NCBI GenBank assembly: GCA_963575745.1
Contig: CAUYUJ010012158.1
Coordinates: 378,501-442,500, forward strand
Reading direction: 5' to 3'
From: Prorocentrum cordatum
Taxonomy: Eukaryota > Sar > Dinophyceae > Prorocentrales > Prorocentraceae
DNA: 64,000 nucleotides
Below the pieces are notes generated by a model. It was not told the DNA's origin. It searched no databases and was given only the letters and a program-made list of their open reading frames with translations. Positions 10,820-20,819 of the stretch are shown here, piece after piece (the first letter of the stretch is position 1; each line of letters starts with the position of its first letter). The position numbers and the translations under genes are program-made.

Positions 10820-11600
10820 GGAGGGCCCCATTACCGCAACTCCCACGGGAAGAAGCGAAGGCGTTCTTTGAACGTTCATATAGATGACGAGGGCCTTTAT
10901 TGCCAAGGCTTTACGGCCGGCGCCGCCGACCCCGAAAACGACGACGAACGCGAGAGGGAGGGGGGTGGGGATCAAGGTGGAAGGGGGCAGGAGAAGGCGA
11001 AGGAGATGTCCCCCATGTGTGCCAAGGGAGTCGTGGCAGAGAGACAGGGGGCCTTGTGGCCGGCGGCCCTTCTCGCCACCGTGCTGGGGTTTTGGTGGAC
11101 AGGCCTCCTGGGTGTTTCCGGGCCTGTTGGGGGCTCTGTTGGGCCTCTCGGGGGTCTCTTGGGGGCCCCTTCGGGCCTCTTGAGGGGCTCTTGTGGCCTT
11201 CTGTGGGCTTCTTGGGGCGGGGAGTTCAACGCGTCGGTTCGCGGTCCTTTTCTCGGGCCTGCTTGGGGCCCTCTCGGCGCGTCTTGCCGCTTTTTGGGGC
11301 CCTGGGGCGCCCCGGGGGCGGATGCGTGCTTTCCCCCCCCCCCATTCCCGGGCCCCCCCGGGGCTCCCGGGGGCCCCTCCTGGGGCCCCCTCCGCCCTCG
11401 GCGGGGGAGGGGTCGAAGGGGGGGCCCCCCCCTTCGACTGAAGTGCGACGCTGCTACGGTACGCTCGAAGAGGAGGGCGCGGGGAAAGGGGGCGTCGGAG
11501 AAACGGGGGAAGAGGGCGACGGATGCGTCGACTGAGCACGCGCCGACAGTGGGTCCACGCGCCGTCAGGGTCGGCGGATTTTCCAGAGATGAGCCCCCCC
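10820..11600. other. CTTGGGGGCC-type degenerate minisatellite and poly-C/G spacer
   Basis: From about 11,090 the sequence is a loose array of GGGCCTCTTGGGG-like units, the same theme as at 16.4-19.7 kb. Long open frames (for example plus 10,586-11,665) are caused by it. Confidence 0.6.
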
Positions 11601-11616
11601 CCCCCCCAGACGGTTC

Positions 11617-11617
<1 letters not shown>

Positions 11618-11662
<45 letters not shown>
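11618..11662. repeat. TA dinucleotide microsatellite
   Basis: About 21 TA units followed by AT-rich sequence. A CT run follows at 11,717-11,742. Confidence 0.95.
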
Positions 11663-11666
<4 letters not shown>

Positions 11667-11711
11667 ATAACTATTAGTATGTGTTATTGAAAAACTTGTG
11701 ATTTCTCTTTG

Positions 11712-11744
<33 letters not shown>

Positions 11745-12225
11745 GCATCTATATATACACACATATGTATTATTCTCGTTCTCTATATAGCTGCGTGAGT
11801 GAGCGCGCTGGCGCGCGTCTCCTCTCCCCCCTCCCTTCTGTGGAGGGCCGCAGGTGGATGCAGGCGCCCAGGCGCAAAACGTGGTTTGCGCGCTCGCCGA
11901 GGCGCGGCCGCCCCGTGCTTGTTTTTCCCCTCCCTCGAGTAGGTGGCGCAGTGCCCCCCCCCCCTCTTGAGGGCGTTGCTCCACCTCGATAGAGGTCGGC
12001 AGCGCCCTCCTTCCTGTCTAGGAACGAATTCTTTCCCAAGGAGCCCTCCCGCGGCGGGGCACGCCTGCCCCGCGGACTCTGAGTGGGCCAGGCCGCGCCC
12101 CAGGCGGCCATGGGGGGTGCTGCCCCCGCCCCACTCCCATGGAGTTCGCTGGGGCTTAGACTTGTTGCAGCGGGAGTCTGCGGGGTGGCCCTTGTGCGCC
12201 GTTGCGCTTGTTTTTGTCCTTTTCC

Positions 12226-12735
12226 CCCTCCTCCTCCTCCTCCTCCTCCTCCTCCTCCTCCTCCTCCTCCTCCTCCTCCTCCTCCTCCTCCTCCTCCTCC
12301 TCCTCATCCTCTCCTCCTCCTCCTCCTCCTCCTCCTCCTCCTCCTCCTCCTCCTCCTCCTCCTCCTCCTCCTCCCTGGACCAGAATCCTTCGCATCTTTG
12401 TCGCCCCCGTCTTTTCCCCTCCCTTCCGCTGCCTTTTCGCGGCCCTCCTGCTCCTGCCGCCCCCTCCGCTCCAGCTCCTGATGCTGCTGCTGCCGCCGCT
12501 GTTGCTGCTCGTTATCGTCTTCCTCTCCCCTCGTCCTCCCCCTGCTCCTCTTCCTCCTCCTCCTCCTCCTCCTCCTTTTCCTCTTCCTCCTCCTCCTCCC
12601 CCTCCCCTCCTCCTCCTCCTCCTCCTCCTCCTCCTCCTCCTCCTCCTCCTCCTCATCCTCCTCATCCCTCTCCTCCTGCTCCTCCTCCTCCTCTTCCCCT
12701 TGCTCCTGCTTCTCCTCCCCCACTCGCGGTCAGCG
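12226..12735. repeat. CTC triplet microsatellite block
   Basis: Nearly pure CTC from 12,226 to 12,375, then a mixed pyrimidine tract with a second pure stretch at 12,610-12,660. Poly-Leu, poly-Ser, poly-Pro, poly-Glu and poly-Arg open frames here are repeat translations. Confidence 0.95.
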
Positions 12736-12859
12736 TATTCCTGACACTGACCGATGGGATGCCACATGTTTTTTGGTCCGCCAACGGGCCGCCCAAGCGT
12801 TGGCGGAATCCGTTCGTGTGGCCCCATGGACCGCGGACAGGCCCAAGATGGGCCGTTCC

Positions 12860-13340
12860 ACTGTCACCAAACTTCAGGCTGCCCTCAGGGGTAGTTCGCA
12901 CTGTTTAATTAAGACTGGCGCGAAGTGGATTTGCTCAGTTTGCTCGACCATCTTTCCCTCGGCGAATGTCTTCGAGGCTTGCGGTCAGCCCTGCCCCGCT
13001 GTGGATTATGGCGAGACGTCGCAGGAGCTTGGCGATGGAATCTCTCGGGTGAGGCGGGCTGTGACGGCGGGGGGGAGTCTTTGCATCCCAGTCACTGTTT
13101 GCATTTCTGGCCCGAACACTCGCTGTATTGTTGTGCTCGGTGTGGCCGTTCGGCTACTGTCGATCCGAGGCAACTACGCAGCGAGTGTTCCCAGTGCTTT
13201 AAGAAAGGGGACGAGAATCTTCTCAGAATTCGTCGAGGGCTTTTCCCAGGCCACAAGGGTCCCTCGGCCCCCGTCTTGGAGGCCGCGGTCAGTCGGGTCC
13301 GACGCGTCGAGGGGCGTCGGTTAATCCCTGGCTCTCGCTA
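12860..13340 (+). pseudogene. Decayed LINE C-terminal zinc-binding tail
   Basis: Frame 1 (from 12,773) reads HCLIKTGAKWICSVCSTIFP then EACGQPC. Frame 2 (from about 13,080) reads HPSHCLHFWPEHSLYCCARC, then SECSQC and LLRIRRGLFPGHK. Two consecutive Cys-x2-Cys ... Cys units led by His have the same layout as the tail of the LINE in this window (57.8-58.3 kb: GRWVCGRCGDSRA..., HPSHKLWRAGPMIWCSKCAA, then a Lys/Arg-rich end). The switch between frames shows at least one indel. Inferred to be a remnant of a related element on the opposite strand, with RNase H and RT parts missing. Confidence 0.6.
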
Positions 13341-13387
13341 GTCCCGCCTGCCACGTAGACTGTGGCGATCACGACACTCATGACACT

Positions 13388-13800
13388 CCTGCTTTTCCTC
13401 CTCCTCCTCCTCCTCCTCCTCCTCCTCCTCCTCTTCCTCGTCCTCCTCCTCATCCTTTCCCCCTCCTTCCCCTCCTCTTCCTGCTCCTCCTGCTCCTGCT
13501 CCTGCTCCCCCCCGTTCCTGGGCAGCGCGTCTTCGCTGTTTCATCCCGGCCATCCATCCCGGCCTTGAATTCCGCACGCTCTTCCTATATGGGTCCGTCC
13601 TCCTCCTGCTTTTCCTGCCCCCCCACTGCCTCCACCCCCTCCCCCCCCTCCTCCTCCTCGCCCTCCTCCTTCTCCCTCTCCGCATCCCCCTGCTGTTCGT
13701 CCCCATCCTCCTGCTCCTCCGCCCATATTTCCTGCTCCTCGTCCCCCTGTTCATCCCGCTGTTCATCCGCCACCTCCTCCTCCTCCCCCCCATCCTCCTC
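13388..13800. repeat. CTC-rich microsatellite block
   Basis: Pure CTC at 13,395-13,440, then a degenerate pyrimidine tract. No gene. Confidence 0.9.
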
Positions 13801-14970
13801 GCATGTGCTCAGCTTCTTTTTTTCCGAATGCGCATGGCACGACGGGGCGGTTCCTTGGAGTTCCTGGCCCGCTATGGCACGACGCGTCGGCGGAGATGGA
13901 GAAGCGATCGGCGCAATGGGAAGCGCTGCGAGTAAAAGGGCAACAATTCAGATGTTGCGCGAGCGCATCTACCTTGACTTTTTTTTACCCTTTTCCTTCC
14001 TTCCTCCTCCATTTCGGACCATCGCCCAGGAGGGGGGACTTCCCAATGGTACCAAGCGCTCGCAATCGTGCCCACGATTTCCACAATCCCTCCGCGCCTG
14101 GTTCGTGAGAGGAGAGTTTTTGAAGGCCAGGTATTTGGAGGCGCAGTGCCCTCCAACTGCCGCGGGGGGTTGCGGCAGATTCGACCTGGCCATCCAGCCG
14201 AGCGCTCGTCATCCATCGCAGACCTGCTGGGGCCTCTTTCCCCGGGCCCCCCCCCCTATCGACAGGCTTGCCGGGCGTCCGCTGGGGCGCCGCGCAGAGC
14301 CGAGCGTCGCTGGAACCGCTGCAGCAGCCGAAGGACTCTTCGGGGCGGGCCTGGCCGCCCTCGGTCGGACGGCTTCCGTGCAGTAGGGGACTCCGGCCAC
14401 GCGCAGTGTGGGGTAATAGGGGGGGGCGGGAGGTTTTTTGGACATACTTTTGTTTCTTAGCAGGCGGTGGCCTTATCTGTAGAGGTAGGGCCGGCGCCTT
14501 CTAAGAAGCAGCATCCTCCTAAGAAGCCTTGCCCCCGACCCCCCTGTGCACGCCGCCAAAGGTTGATTTTCAGAGTCCAGCGATTAACCTGGTTATCGGA
14601 CCCGCCTGGCCCCCCCATTTCCCCCCTGGATGGCCTGACAGCATCGGTTGCGCAGGTCCTAAGGGGGTACACAGTGTTGGCGCGCGCGTGCAAACGCGGG
14701 GATTCGCAAAGCGAAACGTTCAGGGTATCAGCCATCATTTCCCCCCACCAGCGGATATCCTTGGTCTTCGTCGAAAAATATTGAACGAGATCCAGTCGGA
14801 GAGAAGGGGAACATGCCGTTCTTCGAGAAGCAAAAACCCGCATCATCGAACTTTCTCGGAGGTCCTCGCGGAACACCGGTTCTTATGTTTCTGCCATGTG
14901 TTCCTTCCTTAGAAAAGGAAACATGCAGCTCCTCTTCCCTCACGTTGAGCTCCGGGCCAGATCTTACGGT
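13800..14970. other. Spacer without a clear gene
   Basis: A short stretch after TTTGTTTCTTAG at 14,460 reads ALSVEVGPAPSKKQHPPKKP (to about 14,560) and could be a lone exon. Otherwise nothing recognised on either strand. Confidence 0.4.
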
Positions 14971-14974
14971 TGAG

Positions 14975-15120
14975 CCAGGGGTGGACCTAAACGGTGTTTT
15001 GGCTATTTCGTGGGCTGTTTTCGTTTCGATTTCGTTTTGCGTTAAAGGCGGGTTGAAGAGAGAACGAGGTAAAACGAAAACAAAACGAAAACGAAAAATG
15101 CCGTTTAGGTTCAGCCCTGG
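14975..15120. mobile_element. MITE-like hairpin element, 146 bp
   Basis: Left end CCAGGGGTGGACCTAAACGG and right end (reverse-complemented) CCAGGGCTGAACCTAAACGG are inverted repeats differing at 2 of 20 positions. The similarity extends inward through TTTT and a CGTTTTCGTTT/AAACGAAAACG pair. The centre is about 60 bp with no coding capacity. Size, structure and lack of genes fit a non-autonomous TIR element. A target-site duplication is not evident. Confidence 0.7.
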
Positions 15121-15469
15121 GCTGGATTCGCCCCGAAATGTTGGTCGGAACCCTGGGCGAGGCCCGAGGAGTAGCGGCATCGGAGTCGGCGTCTCCTCGT
15201 CTCATCACTCAGGGGGAGGTCCTGGCGGTGCGAGCACGATCTGGGCATCAGTGGAAGAAGGAAAAACGACCCCGAGACCCAGAACTTCCTTTTGCTTTTG
15301 CCAAGCATTCATTCCCTGTCCGATTTCTTCCAGTGAGTGCGTTCACTGATTACAAGGCTATCCATGTCGGACTGGGTTTTCAGAGTGGGTGTTCCACCCT
15401 CGTAATGAGAAGAGGATGTGTTCCAAGTTGGAGGATCGGGACTCGAGACGGGGCCCCTGGAATCCCCGA

Positions 15470-15540
15470 CCGTTTCCCCAGGACTGGCTTTTCACCCCGA
15501 GTCGCCTCATAACGGCCCTCGGGCCCGGTGAGGGCCCACA
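15470..15540 (+). repeat. Dispersed repeat shared with 54,415-54,480
   Basis: The block ACTGGCTTTTCACCCCGAGT ... CCCGGTGAGGGCCC aligns with 54,418-54,478 at about 75-80% identity. Confidence 0.6.
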
Positions 15541-15839
15541 GGGTCAGGACAAGGGTCGAAGAACATCCGTCCTGCTTGTCCAAGACGTTCAGGCCTCTGG
15601 GCCCCCCAAGAGCGAGAGGAGGAGTCTCAGAGGGATGGGCATTCGGGTTCTGGCCTTGGGCCCCGCGTTTGCCACCGCCTAGGCCAGGTCTCTTTGAGTA
15701 AATCGAGAAACACAGACGCATAACTACACACATCAACTTAGATGTCTTTGAATGTTGCCATTTTCGCGTATTCCCACCAGCCAATCCAGAACCGACGCCC
15801 AGGCGAGTTGAGACGATCACGGAAGTGTAGGAGGGAGGA

Positions 15840-16040
15840 TGAGAATGAGAAGGAGGAGGAGGAAGAGGAGGAGGAGGCAGAGGATGAGGAGGAGGAGAAG
15901 GAGGAGGAGGAGGAGGGAGGAGGGAGGAGGGGGAAGGATGGGCAAGGATGACGAATTTGTTGATGACGAGGAGAAGGAGGGGGAAGAAGGAGGAGCAGGA
16001 GGAGGAGGAGGGAGAGCAGAAGGACCAGAGGCGTTTGGGA
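15840..16040. repeat. GGA/GAG microsatellite
   Basis: Imperfect GAGGAG run. No gene between 15,120 and 16,400 beyond repeats. Confidence 0.9.
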
Positions 16041-16399
16041 TGTCTCTCGGCGTTTGAGCAGTACAGTATGAGATAATTGTCGGTGCGGTGATGAGGTGCG
16101 CGACGGAAAGAGCGGATAACAAGTATCTGACCCCCTCTGGAGGCCATCGGAAAACCATTCAGTAGGAACAGTATATACGAACAAGTGTGCGAATGGTAAC
16201 GCCAAGGGATTGTTCGTCCAGAAACGATGCCCATGCGAGTTGAGGTGATCATGGGCCATGGAAGCTTTGACGCAAAGACTAGCAGCCGTTCTCGCTCTGA
16301 GAATGAGGACCCATGTTAAGGTAGGCAGCTGAGGAGGGGTAGAACAGGGAAGACGAGCACTAGTGGGTTCTGAGGGCTCTTCGATGCCTTTGAGGCCAA

Positions 16400-17600
16400 G
16401 TGTTCATCTCACGGCGCTGTTGGTGCTCTTAAGAGTTCTTCTTCGAAGTGAGTTGGGGCGGTTGAGAGGTTTTTTGGCGGTCCCGGGAGGTTCGTAAGGA
16501 CTCTTGGGTTGCGTTGGGGGGCTTGGTGGGGACTCCTGGGGGAGCGTTTGGGAGCTTCTTGGCGGCCTATTGGGAGCTTCTGGGAGGCCTCTTGCAGCCC
16601 TCTTGGGGCAATCTTGGAGCCATCTTGCTGATCTCTTTTGGGCCTCGAAGGCTCTCTTAGGACCATCTTGGAGGATATCGATCAACGAGGGGTGAGCCTT
16701 AATTAGCGGCGCCCCTAAATAGCTTCCAAAGTCTCCCTTTGGCGACCTTTTGGCTCGAACGTGGAGCGTTCGGGAGTCCTCGGGAGGCCATCAGAAGCGA
16801 AAAGGCAAGACCGCAACACATTGATTTGCCTGCGATCGTGGAGCGAACTTGGCCTCTTGGGTGCTCTCTTGGGGGTGCTCCGAGGCCACTTGGAGCCGTG
16901 CTGGGGCGGTCTTGGAGCCTCTTGGATCACGTAGGAGGCTATCTTGAGCCTTCTTGGTGGCCATCTTGGGCGTCCTGAGGCCCTCTTGGAGCCATCTTGG
17001 GCCATGTTGGACGCTCGAATCGGTCGCGGGGCGCCCCGTCCAGGTCCGGGGGGAGGGAGTAGGGGGAGGGGTAAACCCCTCCCCGAAGGGGGAGGAAGGG
17101 AACATAGAAGAGGACACGCGCTAAGCCACTCACGCCAAGAGGGCTAGTGGGATTACTGGAACACATTGCAGATCGAGCGGAATACGAACTTCCAGACATT
17201 ATTTGATCGCTTCGCTCATTCCGCCGGCCCATACAGTCTCATGTCTGCCGTTTGCCCGAGGGCCTGGTGTCAATGCGGCGCTTTGGGGGTTCTTTTGCCA
17301 GGCGTCTCGGGAACCTCTTGGAGGCAGTGTTAAGCCTCTTGAGGCCCCGTAAGGGCCGTTTGGGGGTCGTTGGGGCTTCTGAATGGGCTTCTTGGGTGGT
17401 TCTTGGGGCGTCTTGGGGGACTTATTGGCGGGATGTTGGTGGCTTCTGAGGTGCTCCTAGGGGCAGAATCCCCCTTTGGGCGCCTCTTGGGCGGTCTTGG
17501 TGCTCTCTTGTGCCGTCTTGGGGTTATCTTGGGCCGTCTTGGGCCGATTTTAGCGGATTGTTGGGCTGTCTCGGGGCGATGTTGGGGGCTATTTGCGTAG
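16400..17600 (+). repeat. CCTCTTGGGG degenerate minisatellite, block 1
   Basis: Units of about 9-13 bp on the theme GGGCCTCTTGGG and GCCATCTTGG. Open frames across it (Leu-Gly-Arg-Leu, Arg-Gly-Pro-Arg-Arg) are repeat translations. The same units occur inside introns at 40,350 and, inverted, at 42,680-42,730. Confidence 0.85.
16740..17150 (+). repeat. Segmental duplication copy 1 (pair with 19,505-19,915)
   Basis: About 400 bp, including GTGCTCCGAGGCCACTTGGA, GGATCACGTAGGAGGCTATC, CGAATCGGTCGCGGGGCGCC and CCGTCCAGGTCC, then a GGGGAGGGGTAA...CCTCTCCCCGAA block. It matches 19,505-19,915 in the same order and orientation at roughly 85% with small indels. Confidence 0.85.
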
Positions 17601-18100
17601 TCTGAGGCGCTGTGAAACTCGAAACGCCGTTCACGCGGGAAGTGTACATGTTCCTCTGGGAATGAGACGATTTCTGATTGTAATGGCCGTCTTGGAGGGC
17701 CTCTTGAGGCTCTCTTGGGGCTTCTTGGCGGCCTCGACCGCAATTTTGAGGTCATCTTGGGCGATTTGGAACGATTGTTCGGCGACTTGAGGCCGCTTGG
17801 ATTGTTTCGGGGGCGTTCCGGTGCCGTTTTGGCGCGCTCCTGGAGCGTTCTGGGGGCATGAGCCGAACGTCGCGCTCTGGGCGGCGTGCGGAAGCCATTG
17901 TGTGAGAGGGCGCGGTGGTGAGAAGAACAGCTCACCCCACCCGGCTTTCCGGGCTTTCCGGCGTAAGGAGGGCTTCTTCGCGGCACTTGTGAACGCTCCT
18001 GGACAGTGCTTTTTGGGCAGGTTCTTGACGCTTGTTGCAAGTCTGTAGGGGCCCCGTTGGGAGTCTACCGAAAGGAGAGCACATTGTAGCATCGCTTGCA
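17600..18100. other. Spacer between minisatellite blocks
   Basis: Continuation of degenerate TTGGGGC units plus unique sequence. No gene seen. Confidence 0.5.
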
Positions 18101-18720
18101 CTTGCTTGCGTGCTCGGGGGGGCATTTGGGGGGCCTCCTGGGGCCGCTTGGGGGACTCTTGGGGGCCTCCTGAGGGCCTCGTGGGGGCCTCTTGGGGCCT
18201 CTTAGGGGCCTCTTGGGGCCTCGTGGGGGCTTCTTAGGGCCGAGGGCTCGAAATGTTGTTTCGTGTTCCCTCTCTGGGGCCCCTTTGGGGGCGTTCTTGG
18301 GGCCCTTTTGGACCGTCTTGGAGGCTTCTTGGGCCGTCTTCGAGCCCTCTTGGGCCATCTTGGGGCCCTCTTGGGGGCCTCTTGGGCCCTCTTGGGGCGA
18401 TCTTGGGGGCCTCTTGGGCCGTCTTGGGGCGTCGGGAAGCCGAAAAGGTGGAAGCTCCAAAATCTTTCAAAAACCTAAGGAAAGCAATGAATTTTGCCTC
18501 CTGGGGCCCTCTTGGGAGTGCTCTTGGAGGCCTCTTGGGGCGTCTGGGGGCTATCTTGGCCGTCTTGGAGCGATCTTGTGGCATGTCGGACCCCTCGTGT
18601 ACCGTCTTGGGGGCCTCTTGGGGGCCTTTTGGCCTTTCTTGGGGCTCTCGGAGACGTCTCGGAGCCCTGTTGGCGCGCTCATGGAGCGCTCTGGTGGAGT
18701 CGCCCGGGGATCAGCCGGGA
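18100..18720 (+). repeat. CCTCTTGGGG degenerate minisatellite, block 2
   Basis: Same unit theme as block 1 (GGGGGCCTCTTGGGGCC). Confidence 0.85.
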
Positions 18721-18954
18721 CCCGCCCGGGGTACTTTTCGTCCGGGGACCCCCAGGGGCCGCCCCGCGCGCGCGAACTAGAGAATTGTTAACCAGTTACT
18801 GGAGATCTTAGCACGCCTCTGGCCCGTTGGGCCGGCGAATTTCAAGGCATGTGAGAATTCGGAAATTGTTGAAGCTTCGCAGATCCCACGAGTCCTTGTG
18901 CTGCCTGCGCTTGGCCTGTATTTTCACGACTTCTTAGACGGCGCGCAGCTGCCT

Positions 18955-19130
18955 GAGGAGGATGGAGGAGAGCAAGGAGAAGGACGACCAGCAGCAGGAG
19001 GAGGAGGAGGAGGAATACGACACATAAGAAGAGGAGGAGGAGGAGGAGGAGGATACAGAAGGAGACGGAAAAGGCAGACGAGAGGCGGGAGGAGAAGGAG
19101 GAGGAGGAGGAGGGGGAGGATGAGGGCGAG
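18955..19130. repeat. GGA-rich microsatellite
   Basis: Imperfect GGA/AGG run. No gene. Confidence 0.85.
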
Positions 19131-19139
19131 CAGAAGGCT

Positions 19140-19740
19140 ATGGGCCTCTTGGATGCCCGGGGGCTTCCTTCGAGGCCTCTTAGGCCGCCTTGTATGCCTC
19201 TTGGCGGTCTTGGGGACCCATTGGGGCCTCTTGGGTGCCGTTGAGGGGTGCCCCTTGAGGCTTCTTGGGGCCGTTTAGGCACCTCTTGGGCCTCTTGGGA
19301 GCCTTCTCTTGGAAGCCCTGGAGGCCCTCTTGGGGCCATCTTGTAGGACATCGATTCAATAAGGGGGTTCTGAACTCCAGAGCCTCTAAAATCGCCTCTT
19401 GGGGGCCTCTTGGGTGCCTCTTATAGCGCTCTTGGCACACTCTTGGGCACTCTTGGGGCCGTATTGGGACCCTCTTGGGGCTCTCTTGGCGCCCTCTTGG
19501 GCCATTTTGGATCCACCTTGACGCCTCGGAAAGCAATCAGAAACGAAACGGCGAGAAGGCAACACACATAGTAGGGTTGGCTTGGGTCTGGCAGCGATGT
19601 TGGCCTCTTGGGTGCTCTCTTGCAGGTGCTCCGAGGCCACTTGGAGCCGTCTTGGGCGGTCTTGGAGCCTCTTGGATCACGTAGGAGGCTATCTTGAGCC
19701 ATCTTGAGCTACCTTCTTGGAGGCCATCTTGGGCTCTCCG
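19140..19740 (+). repeat. CCTCTTGGGG degenerate minisatellite, block 3
   Basis: Same units as blocks 1 and 2, overlapping the second copy of the segmental duplication. Confidence 0.85.
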
Positions 19741-19915
19741 AGGCCCTCTTGGAGCCATCTTGGGCCATGTTGGACGCTCGAATCGGTCGCGGGGCGCCCC
19801 GTCCAGGTCCAGGGTGTCGGGGTAGGGGGAGGGGTAATCCTCTCCCCGAAGGTGAAGAGGAGAAGATGGAAGATAATACACCCTGAACCACCTGCGCCCA
19901 GAGGGCTGGTGGTGT
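19505..19915 (+). repeat. Segmental duplication copy 2
   Basis: Direct-orientation partner of 16,740-17,150. It ends with GCGCCCAGAGGGCTGGTGG, and the same end phrase (CGCCCAGAGGGCTGGTGGGA) is found again at 40,392-40,411 and, degenerate, at 17,130. Confidence 0.85.
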
Positions 19916-20178
19916 TTGTGTGCATATGTATATACCCTGTGTGTATACACATATCTATGTATAGATATTGTGTCTCCCTCGGCACCTTGATTGGCGCCTG
20001 GCCTGGTTGCACTCCTGGCGCGCATCGCGGGGCATATTCATACTTCGTTGTTGATTTGATGTGGTAGTTCGTGCTTCGGGGCTTGGATGGGTGGGGTCTC
20101 GTCGTGTGGTGTTGGTGCTGTTGTTGGCGTGGATGACGTGTTGGAGTCTGTGCGTATTGGTGGGGGTGCAATTAAGCC

Positions 20179-20814
20179 ATGCGATATCACATTCGACCTC
20201 CCTCCTCATTCTCCGCCCCTCCCCTTCACGAGAGGAGGAGATCCACGGAGGATGCCCCGCCCCCCCTGGCCCCCGAGGCGTGGGAGGTCTCCCCAGTGCT
20301 GCCTGGCGCCGCGGCGTTGGCCGTCCCGGACTGGCGGCAGGAGCTGAAGCTGCGCCCCCTGTCGCTGGAGAGGGACGCGGGCGCTGGGCTCGAGGCCCTT
20401 CCCCCGCCTGGTCAGAGGTTGGATGTTTCGGGTTGGAGGTTCGAGGTTCTCGGGCGTGTTCCTCTGTTCCCAGCGGCTTTCAAGCCTCGGGGTGCTCTCC
20501 AGCAGCTGCGCCTCGCCGAGAGCGTTTTTGGGGCTGCTTGGATTGTCGCCGGAGAGCCGAGTTATGGCCCGAAAGCCAAAATCGCAGTGTCAGGGACGCA
20601 TCGACCCCCACTCGCCCAGTCGTCGCCGATACAGGGGCCGCTGGAGAGGGACGCGGGCGCTGGGGTCGAGGCCCCTCCCCCGCCCAAGGGACGAGGTTCG
20701 GGGGCAGCATTCGGGGGGAGGACGCGCTCAGGAGTGGATGCATCGGCCTCCAAGCGCCCGCTCGTCGCCGATTCACCCATAGCTGTCGTCGATGCATCGC
20801 CGACTCCAAGCTGA
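20179..20814 (+). CDS. Possible coding exon, unknown protein
   Basis: One frame stays open for 211 codons with balanced composition (for example PEAWEVSPVLPGAAALAVPD, FKPRGALQQLRLAESVFGAA) and ends at a stop at 20,814. It contains a repeated phrase LERDAGAG(L/V)EA(L/P)PPP about 100 residues apart, so the segment has an internal duplication. No domain recognised. Adjacent frames are open but look worse. It could be a single exon or a recently dead gene; start and splice sites cannot be fixed. Confidence 0.4.
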   Translation: MRYHIRPPSSFSAPPLHERRRSTEDAPPPLAPEAWEVSPVLPGAAALAVPDWRQELKLRPLSLERDAGAGLEALPPPGQRLDVSGWRFEVLGRVPLFPAAFKPRGALQQLRLAESVFGAAWIVAGEPSYGPKAKIAVSGTHRPPLAQSSPIQGPLERDAGAGVEAPPPPKGRGSGAAFGGRTRSGVDASASKRPLVADSPIAVVDASPTPS

Positions 20815-20819
20815 TGTTC

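Noticed and set aside
12156-12908. Poly-Leu, poly-Ser and poly-Glu proteins at 12.1-12.9 kb
   Set aside because: Direct translations of the CTC microsatellite.
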